From Firmicutes bacterium UBA5388 (GTDB taxonomy: Bacteria > Bacillota > UBA4882 > UBA10575): a stretch of DNA of 19,728 bases. The stretch lies in assembly GCA_002409975.1 (NCBI GenBank), contig DHOO01000102.1:1-19728 (forward strand). Reading direction: 5' to 3'. The position numbers and the translations under genes were made by a program. The notes beneath the pieces are model-generated. The model worked only from the letters and a program-made list of their open reading frames with translations. It did not search any database and had not been told where the DNA came from. Position 1 is the stretch's first letter. Each line of letters starts with the position of its first letter. Positions 1-6,210 of the stretch are shown here, in pieces.

Positions 1-37
1 AATTTCATGCGTCAGCTCTGCAATACTGTTCATACTA

Positions 38-66
38 TTGACGAATAGCTAAATATATGTTATTAT
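38..66 (+). promoter_or_regulatory. sigma-A type promoter of tRNA-His
   Basis: TTGACG (38-43), a 17-base spacer and TATTAT (61-66) form a near-consensus housekeeping promoter. Transcription would start about 7 bases later, just before the mature tRNA at 81. A TATAAT also occurs at 64-69, but its spacing to the -35 box is too long. Confidence 0.7.
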
Positions 67-80
67 AATTTTTGCGATAT

Positions 81-158
81 GGTGGGCGTAGCTCAGCTGG
101 TTAGAGCGCCAGGTTGTGGCCCTGGAGGTCGAGGGTTCGAATCCCTTCGTTCACCCCA
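81..158 (+). tRNA. tRNA-His (anticodon GTG)
   Basis: A full cloverleaf can be drawn. The acceptor stem pairs GTGGGCG (82-88) with CGTTCAC (148-154). The D arm is GCTC/GAGC. The anticodon stem CCAGG/CCTGG encloses TTGTGGC with anticodon GTG. The T arm is GAGGG-TTCGAAT-CCCTT. The extra G at 81 pairing with C at 155 is the G-1 identity element specific to tRNA-His. The CCA end (156-158) is encoded in the DNA. It has its own promoter and terminator, so it is a single-gene transcription unit. Confidence 0.96.
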
Positions 159-168
159 AGAAACTAAT

Positions 169-190
169 AGGGCATTTGCCCTTTTTATTT
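169..190 (+). terminator. Rho-independent terminator of tRNA-His
   Basis: AGGGC (169-173), loop ATTT and GCCCT (178-182) form a short hairpin followed by TTTTATTTT. It lies 10 bases after the tRNA. Confidence 0.85.
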
Positions 191-262
191 TTACCTCGTT
201 TTGGAAATTATAATGTATGTATTTTAAAATGGGAAATATTATATTTAAAGCGGGGTGAGACT

Positions 263-550
263 TTGAATTGGAAAATATTTTTCCTAGCATTCAGTACAAT
301 TTTCTTGGCAGAATTGGGAGATAAAACCCAATTGGCGGTATTTACGTTAGTTTCACAATCCAAAGCTTCTTGGGAGGTATTTTTTGGGGCTTCGCTAGCT
401 TTAGCTTTGGTAACTTTGATCGGAGTGGCTTTTGGGGAAATACTTACTAGGTATATACCTCCCTTGGTTATGAGAATAGGCGCGGCCTTTCTTTTTATTG
501 GAATCGGAGTTTATACACTGTGGAAGGTTTGGGCAGATCTGGCAAGATAA
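263..550 (+). CDS. GDT1/TMEM165 (UPF0016) family membrane protein, single-repeat form
   Basis: A 95-residue hydrophobic protein. Its early motif ELGDKT (about residues 15-20) is the E-x-G-D-K-T/S signature of the GDT1/TMEM165 family, whose characterised members transport Mn2+ or Ca2+ across membranes. Most family members carry two such motifs in about 190-210 residues. This one has a single repeat with about three membrane segments, so it probably acts as a homodimer or with a second half-size partner, which is not seen here. The start is TTG at 263, with GGGGTG at 252-257 as the ribosome binding site. The upstream ATG at 116 lies inside the tRNA and is not usable. The next gene starts 24 bases downstream, so the two are probably cotranscribed. 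Substrate is not shown by sequence alone. Confidence 0.85.
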   Translation: MNWKIFFLAFSTIFLAELGDKTQLAVFTLVSQSKASWEVFFGASLALALVTLIGVAFGEILTRYIPPLVMRIGAAFLFIGIGVYTLWKVWADLAR

Positions 551-573
551 CTTCTAGGGAGGGAGGAGATGGA

Positions 574-954
574 ATGACCAAGGGTGACCGGCAGTTGCTA
601 CTTTTGCTAGTAGTTGTTAGTTTATCATTATTGGCTTGGAGAACCTGGGGCTTTCATTCTTCTGCCCGACGGGTACGTGTTGTTTATGATGGACAGGTCA
701 TGTTAAGTTTTGGTTTAAAAGCAAATGAGTCGCGGACCTATCAACTTCAATTACCAGGTGGGGTAGCTGACTTAGAGGTGAATAACGGGGCTGTACGGAT
801 CTCTCCGACTAGTAAACACTTTTGTCCGGAAAGAGTTTGTTTTCGAACGGGCTGGATTAAAAACCAAGGGGAATCAATTATTTGTGCGCCTAATAAACTG
901 GTAATTCAGATTGTTACTTCTCTGGAGGATGGGATTGATGCCATTAGTAGATAA
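574..954 (+). CDS. NusG domain II-containing membrane-anchored protein
   Basis: A 126-residue protein with one N-terminal membrane helix (about residues 7-23), then a small beta-rich domain matching the NusG domain II family (often annotated DUF1312). Diagnostic features are the FCPERVC segment (Cys84, Cys89), the RTGWI segment and a later SIICAPNKLVIQI segment (Cys104). The domain should face outside the membrane. In other Firmicutes such genes often sit beside isoprenoid or Rnf/Gx-transporter genes, but not here. The start at 574 is set by GGAGGAG at 562-568 with a 5-base gap. Its 3' end overlaps the methyltransferase start by 17 bases, suggesting translational coupling. Biochemical role is unknown. 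Confidence 0.85.
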   Translation: MTKGDRQLLLLLVVVSLSLLAWRTWGFHSSARRVRVVYDGQVMLSFGLKANESRTYQLQLPGGVADLEVNNGAVRISPTSKHFCPERVCFRTGWIKNQGESIICAPNKLVIQIVTSLEDGIDAISR

Positions 955-1711
955 AAACGCCTATCACGATTTTGCCTTAGTTTACGATGAAATGATGAGA
1001 GGGATCGATTATCCGTCCTGGGTTGATTATGTTTTATCATTATATCAAAGTTATGCTTCTGTTGAACAGAGTGATACTCCGCTTTCTTTGTTGGATTTGG
1101 CCTGTGGAACCGGTAGTTTTATTACTTTGATGCAAGCAAAAGGTTGGGTGGTTACGGGGGTTGATCAATCCTCTTCAATGCTGGCGATCGCTGAAAAGAA
1201 ACTTCGCGAATCACAAGCGGCTTTTCGCCTTTTTGAACAAGATATGAGGGAACTTTTTGTGGGGGAAAAATTTCCTTTGATCACCTGTCTTTGTGATAGC
1301 TTAAACTACATTCTTTCTCCTCTCCATCTGCAAAAAACTTTAGAACGGGTATATGACCATCTCATCCCGGGCGGAATCTTCATTGCTGACTTGAATTCAC
1401 CTTTTAAATATCATGAGATCTTAGGAGACAATACTTACTCTTCTGCTTTTGAAAATTCTGCTTATATATGGTCTAATTATTTTGCTCCCGAGTCCAAACT
1501 CTGTCGGATGGAGATTGACTTTTTCCATCGCCAACAGGGAGAACTGTTTCGTCATTTTAAAGAAGTTCATTGGCAAAGGTTATATGAGGTTCGTGAAATT
1601 GAAGACTTGGCGACTAAAGTTGGTTTTAGAGAAGTTAGAAATTTTGGCGCTTTTACTTTAAATCCTTATACACCACAAGATGAACGGATTTTTTACCTAT
1701 TTACACGATAA
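938..1711 (+). CDS. class I SAM-dependent methyltransferase
   Basis: A 257-residue soluble protein. Motif I of the Rossmann-type methyltransferases is LDLACGTGS (about residues 52-60), followed by the acidic residue of motif II in GVDQSS, and a motif IV-like segment near ITCLCDSLNYI. The C-terminal half has the beta-sheet insert common in small-molecule methyltransferases. The start ATG at 938 lies 8 bases after GGAGG (924-928), inside the end of the preceding gene. The substrate cannot be told from sequence. Linkage to the NusG-II gene suggests a shared operon but not a shared pathway. Confidence 0.88.
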   Translation: MPLVDKNAYHDFALVYDEMMRGIDYPSWVDYVLSLYQSYASVEQSDTPLSLLDLACGTGSFITLMQAKGWVVTGVDQSSSMLAIAEKKLRESQAAFRLFEQDMRELFVGEKFPLITCLCDSLNYILSPLHLQKTLERVYDHLIPGGIFIADLNSPFKYHEILGDNTYSSAFENSAYIWSNYFAPESKLCRMEIDFFHRQQGELFRHFKEVHWQRLYEVREIEDLATKVGFREVRNFGAFTLNPYTPQDERIFYLFTR

Positions 1712-1722
1712 TTATTTAGATG

Positions 1723-1753
1723 GTTACACCCTCTCAGGTCTCTGGCATATAAT
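1723..1753 (+). promoter_or_regulatory. likely promoter of the ylmC/ymxH-type gene
   Basis: A perfect TATAAT lies at 1748-1753, with GTTACA (4 of 6 matches to TTGACA) at 1723-1728 and a long 19-base spacer. The ribosome binding site follows 9 bases later, so the leader is very short. The overlapping CATATAAT could instead be read as a sporulation sigma-E or sigma-G type -10, but no matching -35 is evident. Confidence 0.45.
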
Positions 1754-1774
1754 AAGATGATGGGAGGGTCTGTG

Positions 1775-2047
1775 GTGCTCGCAAAAACTTCTGAGTTAAG
1801 AGAGAGGGAAGTTGTCAATATTTTAGATGGTAGAAAATTGGGCTTTACCAGTGACCTGGAGATTGATCCGGGAACAGGGAAAATAATTGCCATCGTTTTA
1901 CCTGCTCCAGGGAGATTCCGCTGGCTATTTGGGAAAACTGGCGAGATTGTGATCCCTTGGCATCGAATTAAGAAGATTGGGATTGATGTCATTTTAGTAG
2001 AATTACCTGAACAGGTGGGAGAAGGTTCTTATATAGATCTATCCTAA
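1775..2047 (+). CDS. YlmC/YmxH family sporulation protein (PRC-barrel)
   Basis: A 90-residue protein made almost wholly of one PRC-barrel domain: the segment VVNILDGRKLGFTSDLEIDP opens it, a hydrophobic IIAIVLP strand and IVIPWHRIKKIG follow, and IDVILVEL closes it. This matches the small YlmC/YmxH proteins found in nearly all spore-forming Firmicutes, where they are linked to sporulation without a known biochemical function. GTG at 1775 is chosen because GGGAGGG (1762-1768) is 6 bases away. The in-frame GTG at 1772 and ATGs at 1757 and 1760 lie too close to or inside the binding site. It has its own promoter and terminator. Confidence 0.88.
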   Translation: MLAKTSELREREVVNILDGRKLGFTSDLEIDPGTGKIIAIVLPAPGRFRWLFGKTGEIVIPWHRIKKIGIDVILVELPEQVGEGSYIDLS

Positions 2048-2082
2048 AAATTGCCTTTGTGGTAAAATAATTTAATGAGATT

Positions 2083-2106
2083 ATCCTGGGATAACCGGGA
2101 TTTTTT
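2083..2106 (+). terminator. Rho-independent terminator after the YlmC/YmxH gene
   Basis: ATCCTGG (2083-2089), loop GATAA and CCGGGAT (2095-2101) pair over 7 bp with one G-U pair and run into a TTTTT tract. Confidence 0.8.
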
Positions 2107-2116
2107 ATTAATATAA

Positions 2117-2459
2117 AGAATTGCATAATCAATTACTCAAGATTTAACCACATATCTGATTTCGTGACTAATCGATCTATACCAGGGGAAACGCTATCGC
2201 AAGCTTTCACGATTTCTCCTGGTGTCTATAGATGTCACGAATTCAGATTAATATATTGATATTTCCACTAGTAATTATCTAAGAATAGACAATTACCTCG
2301 AATAAATGTTAAACACTATATTTTGTGGTTAAATGGTATTTTTGTAATTATGCATTTCCCTCAGAGCAAAAAATAAGATAAAAGTTAACGCTGATCGACA
2401 AGCCTCGAAGTGTTTCCAGGTTGGTTAAATACAAGCTATAAGTTAATTATGCAATTCTC
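2117..2459. repeat. MITE-like intergenic element, copy A (composite)
   Basis: It is bounded by GAATTGCATAAT (2118-2129) and the inverted TTAATTATGCAATTC (2444-2458). A second possible right end, GTAATTATGCATTTCCC, lies at about 2345-2361. Inside, TTTAACCACA (near 2143) and TGTGGTTAAA (near 2325) form a second inverted pair. The internal words TTGATATTTCCACTAG and TTAAACACTATAT recur in copies C and D. It contains a separate 95-base palindrome, and its right part carries the tail of an R unit (ATCGACAAGCCTCGAAG). It fills most of the 490 bases without a gene. Confidence 0.7.
2154..2248. repeat. 95-base imperfect palindrome nested in MITE copy A
   Basis: The outer 15 bases on each side match as inverted repeats at 14 of 15 positions (ATCTGATTTCGTGAC against GTCACGAATTCAGAT). 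Inner arms ATCTATACCAGG and CCTGGTGTCTATAGAT continue the pairing. It interrupts the sequence that joins TTAACCACA to TTGATAT in the other MITE copies, so it appears to be an insertion. Confidence 0.65.
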
Positions 2460-2497
2460 TTAATTAACTATAACCTAGCTTGCCTTCGTCTACTAAG

Positions 2498-2523
2498 TAG
2501 TTGCCCACCCCAGCCTGCTGGGG
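2498..2523. repeat. degenerate half of an R-type palindromic unit
   Basis: GTAGTTGCCCAC followed by a CCCCAGC-CT-GCTGGGG hairpin (2508-2523) resembles the left arm of units R1 and R2 (GTAGTTGCTCAC then CTGGC or CCGGC). The rest of the unit is missing. Confidence 0.4.
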
Positions 2524-2540
2524 AACGTGAAAGGATGAAA

Positions 2541-2675
2541 ATGACGAGTTGCGAGATATATTTTCTAAGTGGTATCAACCACCATAACTTGGAAGAAATG
2601 GGGAAGAGCAAAGCAGAAGAGTTCGTTCTTAACTTAAGAAAGTTTTTAAATAAAGGAATGGTGAGTTTTAGATGA
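2541..2675 (+). CDS. small protein of unknown function, coupled to the PHP gene
   Basis: A 44-residue reading frame with AAAGG (2530-2534) six bases before ATG 2541. Its stop TGA (2673-2675) overlaps the next gene's ATG as ATGA, a classic translational-coupling arrangement. The C-terminal half is a plausible amphipathic helix rich in Lys and Glu (EEMGKSKAEEFVLNLRKF). No family is recognised, and there is no signal peptide or membrane helix. An earlier in-frame ATG at 2535 abuts the binding site and is less likely. The overlap and good binding site support a real gene, but shortness keeps confidence moderate. It could also be only a coupling leader for the downstream gene. Confidence 0.5.
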   Translation: MTSCEIYFLSGINHHNLEEMGKSKAEEFVLNLRKFLNKGMVSFR

Positions 2676-3352
2676 GGAAAGAGATCACTGATTTTCATAC
2701 CCACACTTTTTTGAGTGACGGTGTACTCTCCCCGATTGAGTTGATTCGGTCTGGAATTATTAATGGCTATCGGCAAATCGCCTTAACAGATCATGTCTCT
2801 GCGTCTACTATGGAGCGAGTGATCAAAGAAATAGAAGCAGATTGCCGTCTAGCTGAAGAGTATTGGGGAATCAAAGCCATTGTTGGTGTGGAGTTAACGC
2901 ATATTCCGGCCGGAGGGGTGGGAGTTCTGGCGAAACGCGCTCGAGCTTATGGAGCAGAATTAGTTGCCGTGCACGGAGAAACCATTGTTGAACCAGTGGA
3001 ATCTGGAACCAATCGCGCAGCGGTTAGCTGCCCGGAAGTGGACATTCTGGTCCATCCTGGTTTGATTACAATAGAAGAAGCGAAGATGGCGGCTGATAAT
3101 GGAGTCTTTCTTGAGCTCACTTCACGGAGGGGGCATTCTTTAACCAATGGTTATGTAGTTACGATGGCGAGGAGAGCCGGGGCAGAACTTGTGATTAATT
3201 CGGATGCTCATCAACCTGGAGATTTACATACTTGGGAGTTTATTGAACAAGTAGGGCTAGGAGCGGGTCTTACTATCGAAGAGTTATCGAAAGTAATAAC
3301 GGAGTCACCCCGGAAACTACTCCATAGGATTGAAGAGCGAAAGAAGGGGTAA
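2672..3352 (+). CDS. PHP-domain phosphoesterase (histidinol-phosphatase-like)
   Basis: A 226-residue single-domain PHP metallo-phosphoesterase. The metal-binding motifs are present in order: DFHTHT (residues 7-12) with D16, LTDH (38-41), GVELTH, VHGE, VHPG and NSDAH near the C-terminus. This set binds two or three divalent metals and hydrolyses phosphate esters. The family includes histidinol-phosphate phosphatase HisK and many uncharacterised enzymes. No other his genes are near, so the specific substrate is open. ATG 2672 has GGTGAG at 2660-2665 and overlaps the stop of the preceding small gene. A hairpin directly follows the stop, and the next gene is convergent. Confidence 0.88.
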   Translation: MRKEITDFHTHTFLSDGVLSPIELIRSGIINGYRQIALTDHVSASTMERVIKEIEADCRLAEEYWGIKAIVGVELTHIPAGGVGVLAKRARAYGAELVAVHGETIVEPVESGTNRAAVSCPEVDILVHPGLITIEEAKMAADNGVFLELTSRRGHSLTNGYVVTMARRAGAELVINSDAHQPGDLHTWEFIEQVGLGAGLTIEELSKVITESPRKLLHRIEERKKG

Positions 3353-3379
3353 TCCAGTTTGGTCACGAAATAAACTGGA
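3353..3379 (+). terminator. hairpin directly after the PHP gene
   Basis: TCCAGTTT (3353-3360) and AAACTGGA (3372-3379) pair over 8 bp with an 11-base loop. No T tract follows, so it may stabilise the 3' end rather than terminate transcription. Confidence 0.4.
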
Positions 3380-3429
3380 ACTAAAGGGCTGTTCTTTTGT
3401 TAGTCTGCTACTTAAAAATACCTCCGAGG

Positions 3430-3498
3430 CTTGTCGACTCACCTGGCCCTATTTTCATCACTTCACGTGTGCGGGCGGTAGCCAGCGTGAGCAACTAC
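3430..3498. repeat. R-type two-stem palindromic unit R1
   Basis: CTTGTCGACTCACCTGGC at the left pairs with GCCAGCGTGAGCAAC at the right. The reverse complement aligns with unit R2 (6745-6814) over its whole length. Where R2 has CCGGC/GCCGG, R1 has the compensated CTGGC/GCCAG. The centre carries a weak CAC/GTG inner stem. Confidence 0.7.
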
Positions 3499-3511
3499 CT
3501 TGTTGCTTGGA

Positions 3512-3567
3512 AGTTTTCACGGAGAAATGCTGTCTAATAGTGACAGCATCAGGATGCGGCGAAAACT
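3512..3567. terminator. two-part hairpin between convergent genes
   Basis: AGTTTTC (3512-3518) pairs with GAAAACT (3561-3567), enclosing a perfect inner stem ATGCTGTC (3527-3534)/GACAGCAT (3542-3549). It lies between the convergent PHP and SatD-family genes and could act as a terminator for either strand, although the T run (3592-3596) comes 25 bases later. Confidence 0.4.
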
Positions 3568-3625
3568 AGTTATCTGCAATCCAGAAGAGTTTTTGGGTGG
3601 CTTTGTAAAGTTTCAAAAATAGGTT

Positions 3626-4330
3626 TTATTTTCGTATCTGAGAGAGTTTTCCTTGTTGTGCGTTTTTTAAGTCCCAAGGAAGAAGCATCTTCCATCGGGC
3701 TTGCATCAACAGCTCATAAATGGTTTCACAAATTTGTTGGTATCGATCCCAACGGGCATGTTTTAATCTTTGGCTTACAGCAGCTTGAGTGACTCCCAGA
3801 AGTTCTGCCATCTCAACCTGAGTTCTTCCATGCCGAGCAAGCTTGATTGCATCTCTGTGTGCAATACTCCAATTATTCCTCAAATCACTCTCAATGGAGA
3901 AAAGAGTGTTAACCGTTCTGGTGAGGAACGGAGAAGGGAGCTTTACAATAATATCCCGTCCTCCACCACTGCTTACCATTTCCTTTAGCGCCCTATTCAC
4001 TCCAGTCCATGCCGGACCTTCCTCTTCAATCTTTTCCCCATCAAGCCTGGATTTTATGTTTCCAACACCCAAAGCATAATAAAACCTGATTGGATCCATC
4101 TCTAAATCAACAAGTTCAATCAGCTGAAGGATTCTTGGGGTTTCTTGCACATTAAGAATTCCCTTGATTTCTGAACCTTCCACCATAAATTTTGCCGCTA
4201 AAAACGGCTGAAAATAGCTATTAACCAAAGAGGAGGCAGAATCCAGAACCTCCTCCAGAGAGCGTTCTTTAGGAAGAGAACGTTTATTTTTGATCGTTAA
4301 TTTTACCGCAGCATAAAGGGTAGGGGGCAT
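3626..4330 (-). CDS. SatD family protein with C-terminal helix-turn-helix
   Basis: A 234-residue protein. The N-terminal part (about 5-115) matches the SatD family: a YAAVKLTIKNKRSLP opening, an AAKFMVEGSEIKGIL segment, an RILQLIELVDLEMDP helix and an LGVGNIKSRLD strand. This resembles the nucleotide-cyclase-like fold of SatD proteins, first named in a streptococcal acid-tolerance operon. Residues 169-194 (RTQVEMAELLGVTQAAVSQR) form a clear helix-turn-helix, so DNA binding is likely. The start is firm: AAAAAAGGAGGG lies 6 bases before the ATG on this strand. SatD is often followed by a small membrane partner (SatE/DUF3307), which is absent here. Target and signal are unknown. Confidence 0.75.
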   Translation of the reverse strand: MPPTLYAAVKLTIKNKRSLPKERSLEEVLDSASSLVNSYFQPFLAAKFMVEGSEIKGILNVQETPRILQLIELVDLEMDPIRFYYALGVGNIKSRLDGEKIEEEGPAWTGVNRALKEMVSSGGGRDIIVKLPSPFLTRTVNTLFSIESDLRNNWSIAHRDAIKLARHGRTQVEMAELLGVTQAAVSQRLKHARWDRYQQICETIYELLMQARWKMLLPWDLKNAQQGKLSQIRK

Positions 4331-4441
4331 ATTAACCCTCCTTTTTTAATTTAAAATTTCATTGTATATTTCGCAATCTTTTGTGATATTCCTTTATTAT
4401 AAGATCGGATTCTAATAATATTTCTTTAGAACATAAATTGA

Positions 4442-4630
4442 GGAATTGCATAAAGAATTGATTTTAAAATTAACCATAATTGATAGCCCACTAGGATGGT
4501 CTAATCTCTATTATTTTAGGTTCAATTACATACTCTATACTCTTTATTGAAGAGGCGCCTTCGGAAGTTAGGCCAGCCCCAAAGGAGTTTTTTATCCTAA
4601 ATGGATGGTTAAGATAATTATACAATTCCC
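4442..4630. repeat. MITE-like intergenic element, copy B
   Basis: The left end GGAATTGCATAA (4442-4453) and right end TTATACAATTCC (4618-4629) are inverted repeats at 11 of 12 positions. The left interior keeps AATTAACCATAATTGATA and a CCCACTAGGATGGTCTAA stretch similar to copy C (CCCACTGGAAATCGTCTAA). The right interior is different, with GAAGAGGCGCCTTCGG and GGCCAGCCCC. Confidence 0.65.
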
Positions 4631-4846
4631 ACTATGATTAAAACCTGCAGGTTATCTATGGTAGAGAAGCAACAAGCTCTTTTTAGAAAAACCATGAGGC
4701 AGGGAAAATTATTCTGAAGTAGAATAATCATGTAATAAAAAGTACAGTTCTATTTAAATTAAATCTTTAGTCTACTACTACATAATACGGCCAATGTGAT
4801 TGTCATTACAATACAGTATATTAGTACTGATCTAAAATGGATTCAG
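4631..4846. other. gene-free leader region with two short palindromes
   Basis: No coding frame is supported here. A perfect 12-base palindrome AACCTGCAGGTT sits at 4642-4653. A hairpin ATTATTCT-GAAGT-AGAATAAT lies at 4708-4728. The word TAGAATAATCAT following it recurs at 17355-17366 beside MITE copy D, so this flank may also be repeated. No convincing promoter is seen. Confidence 0.4.
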
Positions 4847-4875
4847 CGTTTGAAATGAAGTTCTGCTTTCAAACG
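4847..4875 (+). promoter_or_regulatory. 9-bp perfect stem-loop before the aminotransferase
   Basis: CGTTTGAAA (4847-4855) pairs perfectly with TTTCAAACG (4867-4875) around an 11-base loop, 58 bases before the start codon. There is no T tract. It may be an operator or an mRNA leader hairpin. Confidence 0.4.
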
Positions 4876-4933
4876 AAAATCAAAGCTGGTGAAGCGACAA
4901 GATCGAAGGATTTTTTATAATGGGGGAATTAAA

Positions 4934-6103
4934 ATGAAACATGTTTTAGAATGTACAGGAAATGAGATGCTGATTACTGATTTGGAAAAAGCAGAAGGAT
5001 ATTATCTATTTGACTCAAAAGGCAAGAAATATATTGATTTTGAATCAGGGGTTTGGTCGATGGCGCTAGGCCATAATAATCAACAGATTAATGAAGCAAT
5101 AAAAAAACAGATTGATAAAATAATGCATTTAGGCTTTAGATATACAAATGGGCTTGTTGAAGCTGCTGCCATAAATGTAATAAGGACTCTTAAACCATTC
5201 AGCGGGAAATGTTTATTTTTAAGTTCTGGAAGCGAAGCGGTTGAAGTAAGTGTCAAGATGGCGAAAACAATCAGTAATGGTAAAAAACTACTTACCTTCA
5301 GAGAATCGTATTTATCGGCATATGGTATGTCCGGGAATAAAGATGACAGCGAATGGATTAAACTTGAAATATCTATGTGTAGGGATTGTTCTAACAATTA
5401 TAATTGTGGAAAGTGTAAAGTTATAGAGGATATTCCATTTCAAAAAGTTGGGGTATTTGTCTTTGAGCCCGGCAATTCTTCTGGATTAATGCTTATACCA
5501 CCTAAAAATTTAATTTACGAAATAGCAAAAAGAATGAAAGAGAATAATGGTCTAATTGTTATTGATGAAGTAACTACTGGAGTCGGCAGAACTGGAAAGT
5601 GGTATGGGTTTCAACATTTTACTATTACCCCTGATCTAATTGCTCTTGGTAAAGGAATCGGCAATGGGTATCCGGTAAGTGTAGTTGTGGTGGAAGACAA
5701 AATAGCAAAAAAAATAGAAATGAGAGAGTTTAGACATTCTCAATCGCATCAGAATGATGCCTTAGGATGTGTGGTGGTAAGTGAGGTAATTAACTTTATA
5801 GAGCAGAATAATTTAATTGAAACTAGTAATAAAAATGGTCAATATTTTTTCGGAAAGCTGAATGAATTAAAAGAAAAATCAAAGGTCATAAAAGAAGTGC
5901 GTGGTTCTGGTATGATGATTGCAATTGAGTTTGAAAATAAGGCTAAGGCAGTATTGGAATCATTGAATGAGCATTTGATAAAGAAAGGTTTTTTAGTAGG
6001 ATATAAACCAATATATAATCTAATGCGATTTTATCCTTCTTTAACAACAAATAAGGAGGATATTGACAGCATTATAGCATGCATCAAAGATTGCTTATTA
6101 TAA
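4934..6103 (+). CDS. class III PLP-dependent aminotransferase with a four-cysteine insert
   Basis: A 389-residue full-length member of the acetylornithine/ornithine/GABA aminotransferase fold. Seen are SSGSEA (97-102, cofactor phosphate binding), DE at 211-212 in VIDEVTTGVGRTG (Asp to the pyridine nitrogen) and Lys240 in ALGKGIGNGYP as the Schiff-base lysine. Between the usual substrate loop and the FEPG motif lies C149-x2-C152-x5-C158-x2-C161, a spacing suited to a zinc or iron-sulfur site. The start ATG 4934 follows GGGGG (4922-4926) by 7 bases; an earlier in-frame start at 4889 lacks a site. The gene stands alone, more AT-rich than the flanking genes and between repeat-filled spacers, which suggests recent acquisition. 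The amino donor and acceptor cannot be assigned. Confidence 0.88.
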   Translation: MKHVLECTGNEMLITDLEKAEGYYLFDSKGKKYIDFESGVWSMALGHNNQQINEAIKKQIDKIMHLGFRYTNGLVEAAAINVIRTLKPFSGKCLFLSSGSEAVEVSVKMAKTISNGKKLLTFRESYLSAYGMSGNKDDSEWIKLEISMCRDCSNNYNCGKCKVIEDIPFQKVGVFVFEPGNSSGLMLIPPKNLIYEIAKRMKENNGLIVIDEVTTGVGRTGKWYGFQHFTITPDLIALGKGIGNGYPVSVVVVEDKIAKKIEMREFRHSQSHQNDALGCVVVSEVINFIEQNNLIETSNKNGQYFFGKLNELKEKSKVIKEVRGSGMMIAIEFENKAKAVLESLNEHLIKKGFLVGYKPIYNLMRFYPSLTTNKEDIDSIIACIKDCLL

Positions 6104-6165
6104 AATTGGGCAAGCCTGAACCGTGCGGATACCGGTAAAAGTGGATAAAAGATAAAATTTTAAAG

Positions 6166-6186
6166 TTACTTGCTTCACTGAAGTAA
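6166..6186. promoter_or_regulatory. candidate ROK-repressor operator 1
   Basis: TTACTT (6166-6171) and AAGTAA (6181-6186) form an inverted repeat overlapping the -35 box of the ROK gene promoter. The half-site plus spacer TTACTTGCTTCACTG matches TTACTTTCTTCACGG of the site at 6916-6944 at 13 of 15 positions. Confidence 0.5.
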
Positions 6187-6198
6187 TTATGTTATAAT
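6170..6198 (+). promoter_or_regulatory. promoter of the ROK-regulator remnant
   Basis: TTGCTT (6170-6175), an exact 17-base spacer and a perfect TATAAT (6193-6198) precede the pseudogene by about 12 bases. The inverted repeat at 6166-6186 overlaps the -35 element, as expected for autorepression. Confidence 0.7.
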
Positions 6199-6210
6199 CG
6201 TTAATAAGAA

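Noticed and set aside
209..214. TATAAT before the GDT1-type gene
   Set aside because: A perfect -10 but no recognisable -35 near the required distance; a promoter here is likely but not supported well enough to list.
93..290. Minus-strand frame ending in RRDSNPRPPGPQPGALTS
   Set aside because: This is the well-known false protein read from the antisense of a tRNA; the DNA is tRNA-His and its terminator.
2117..2459. CRISPR-like or tandem repeat array
   Set aside because: Repeats are inverted and dispersed, not direct and evenly spaced, and no cas genes are present.
3330..3569. 79-residue plus-strand frame after the PHP gene
   Set aside because: It lies mostly in unit R1 and the adjoining hairpin, has no ribosome binding site and begins inside the PHP gene.
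4560..4605. GAAGAGGCGCC...AAAGGAG stretch resembling part of a lysine riboswitch upstream of the aminotransferase
   Set aside because: Only a short word matches; the other conserved L-box helices are absent and the stretch lies inside MITE copy B.
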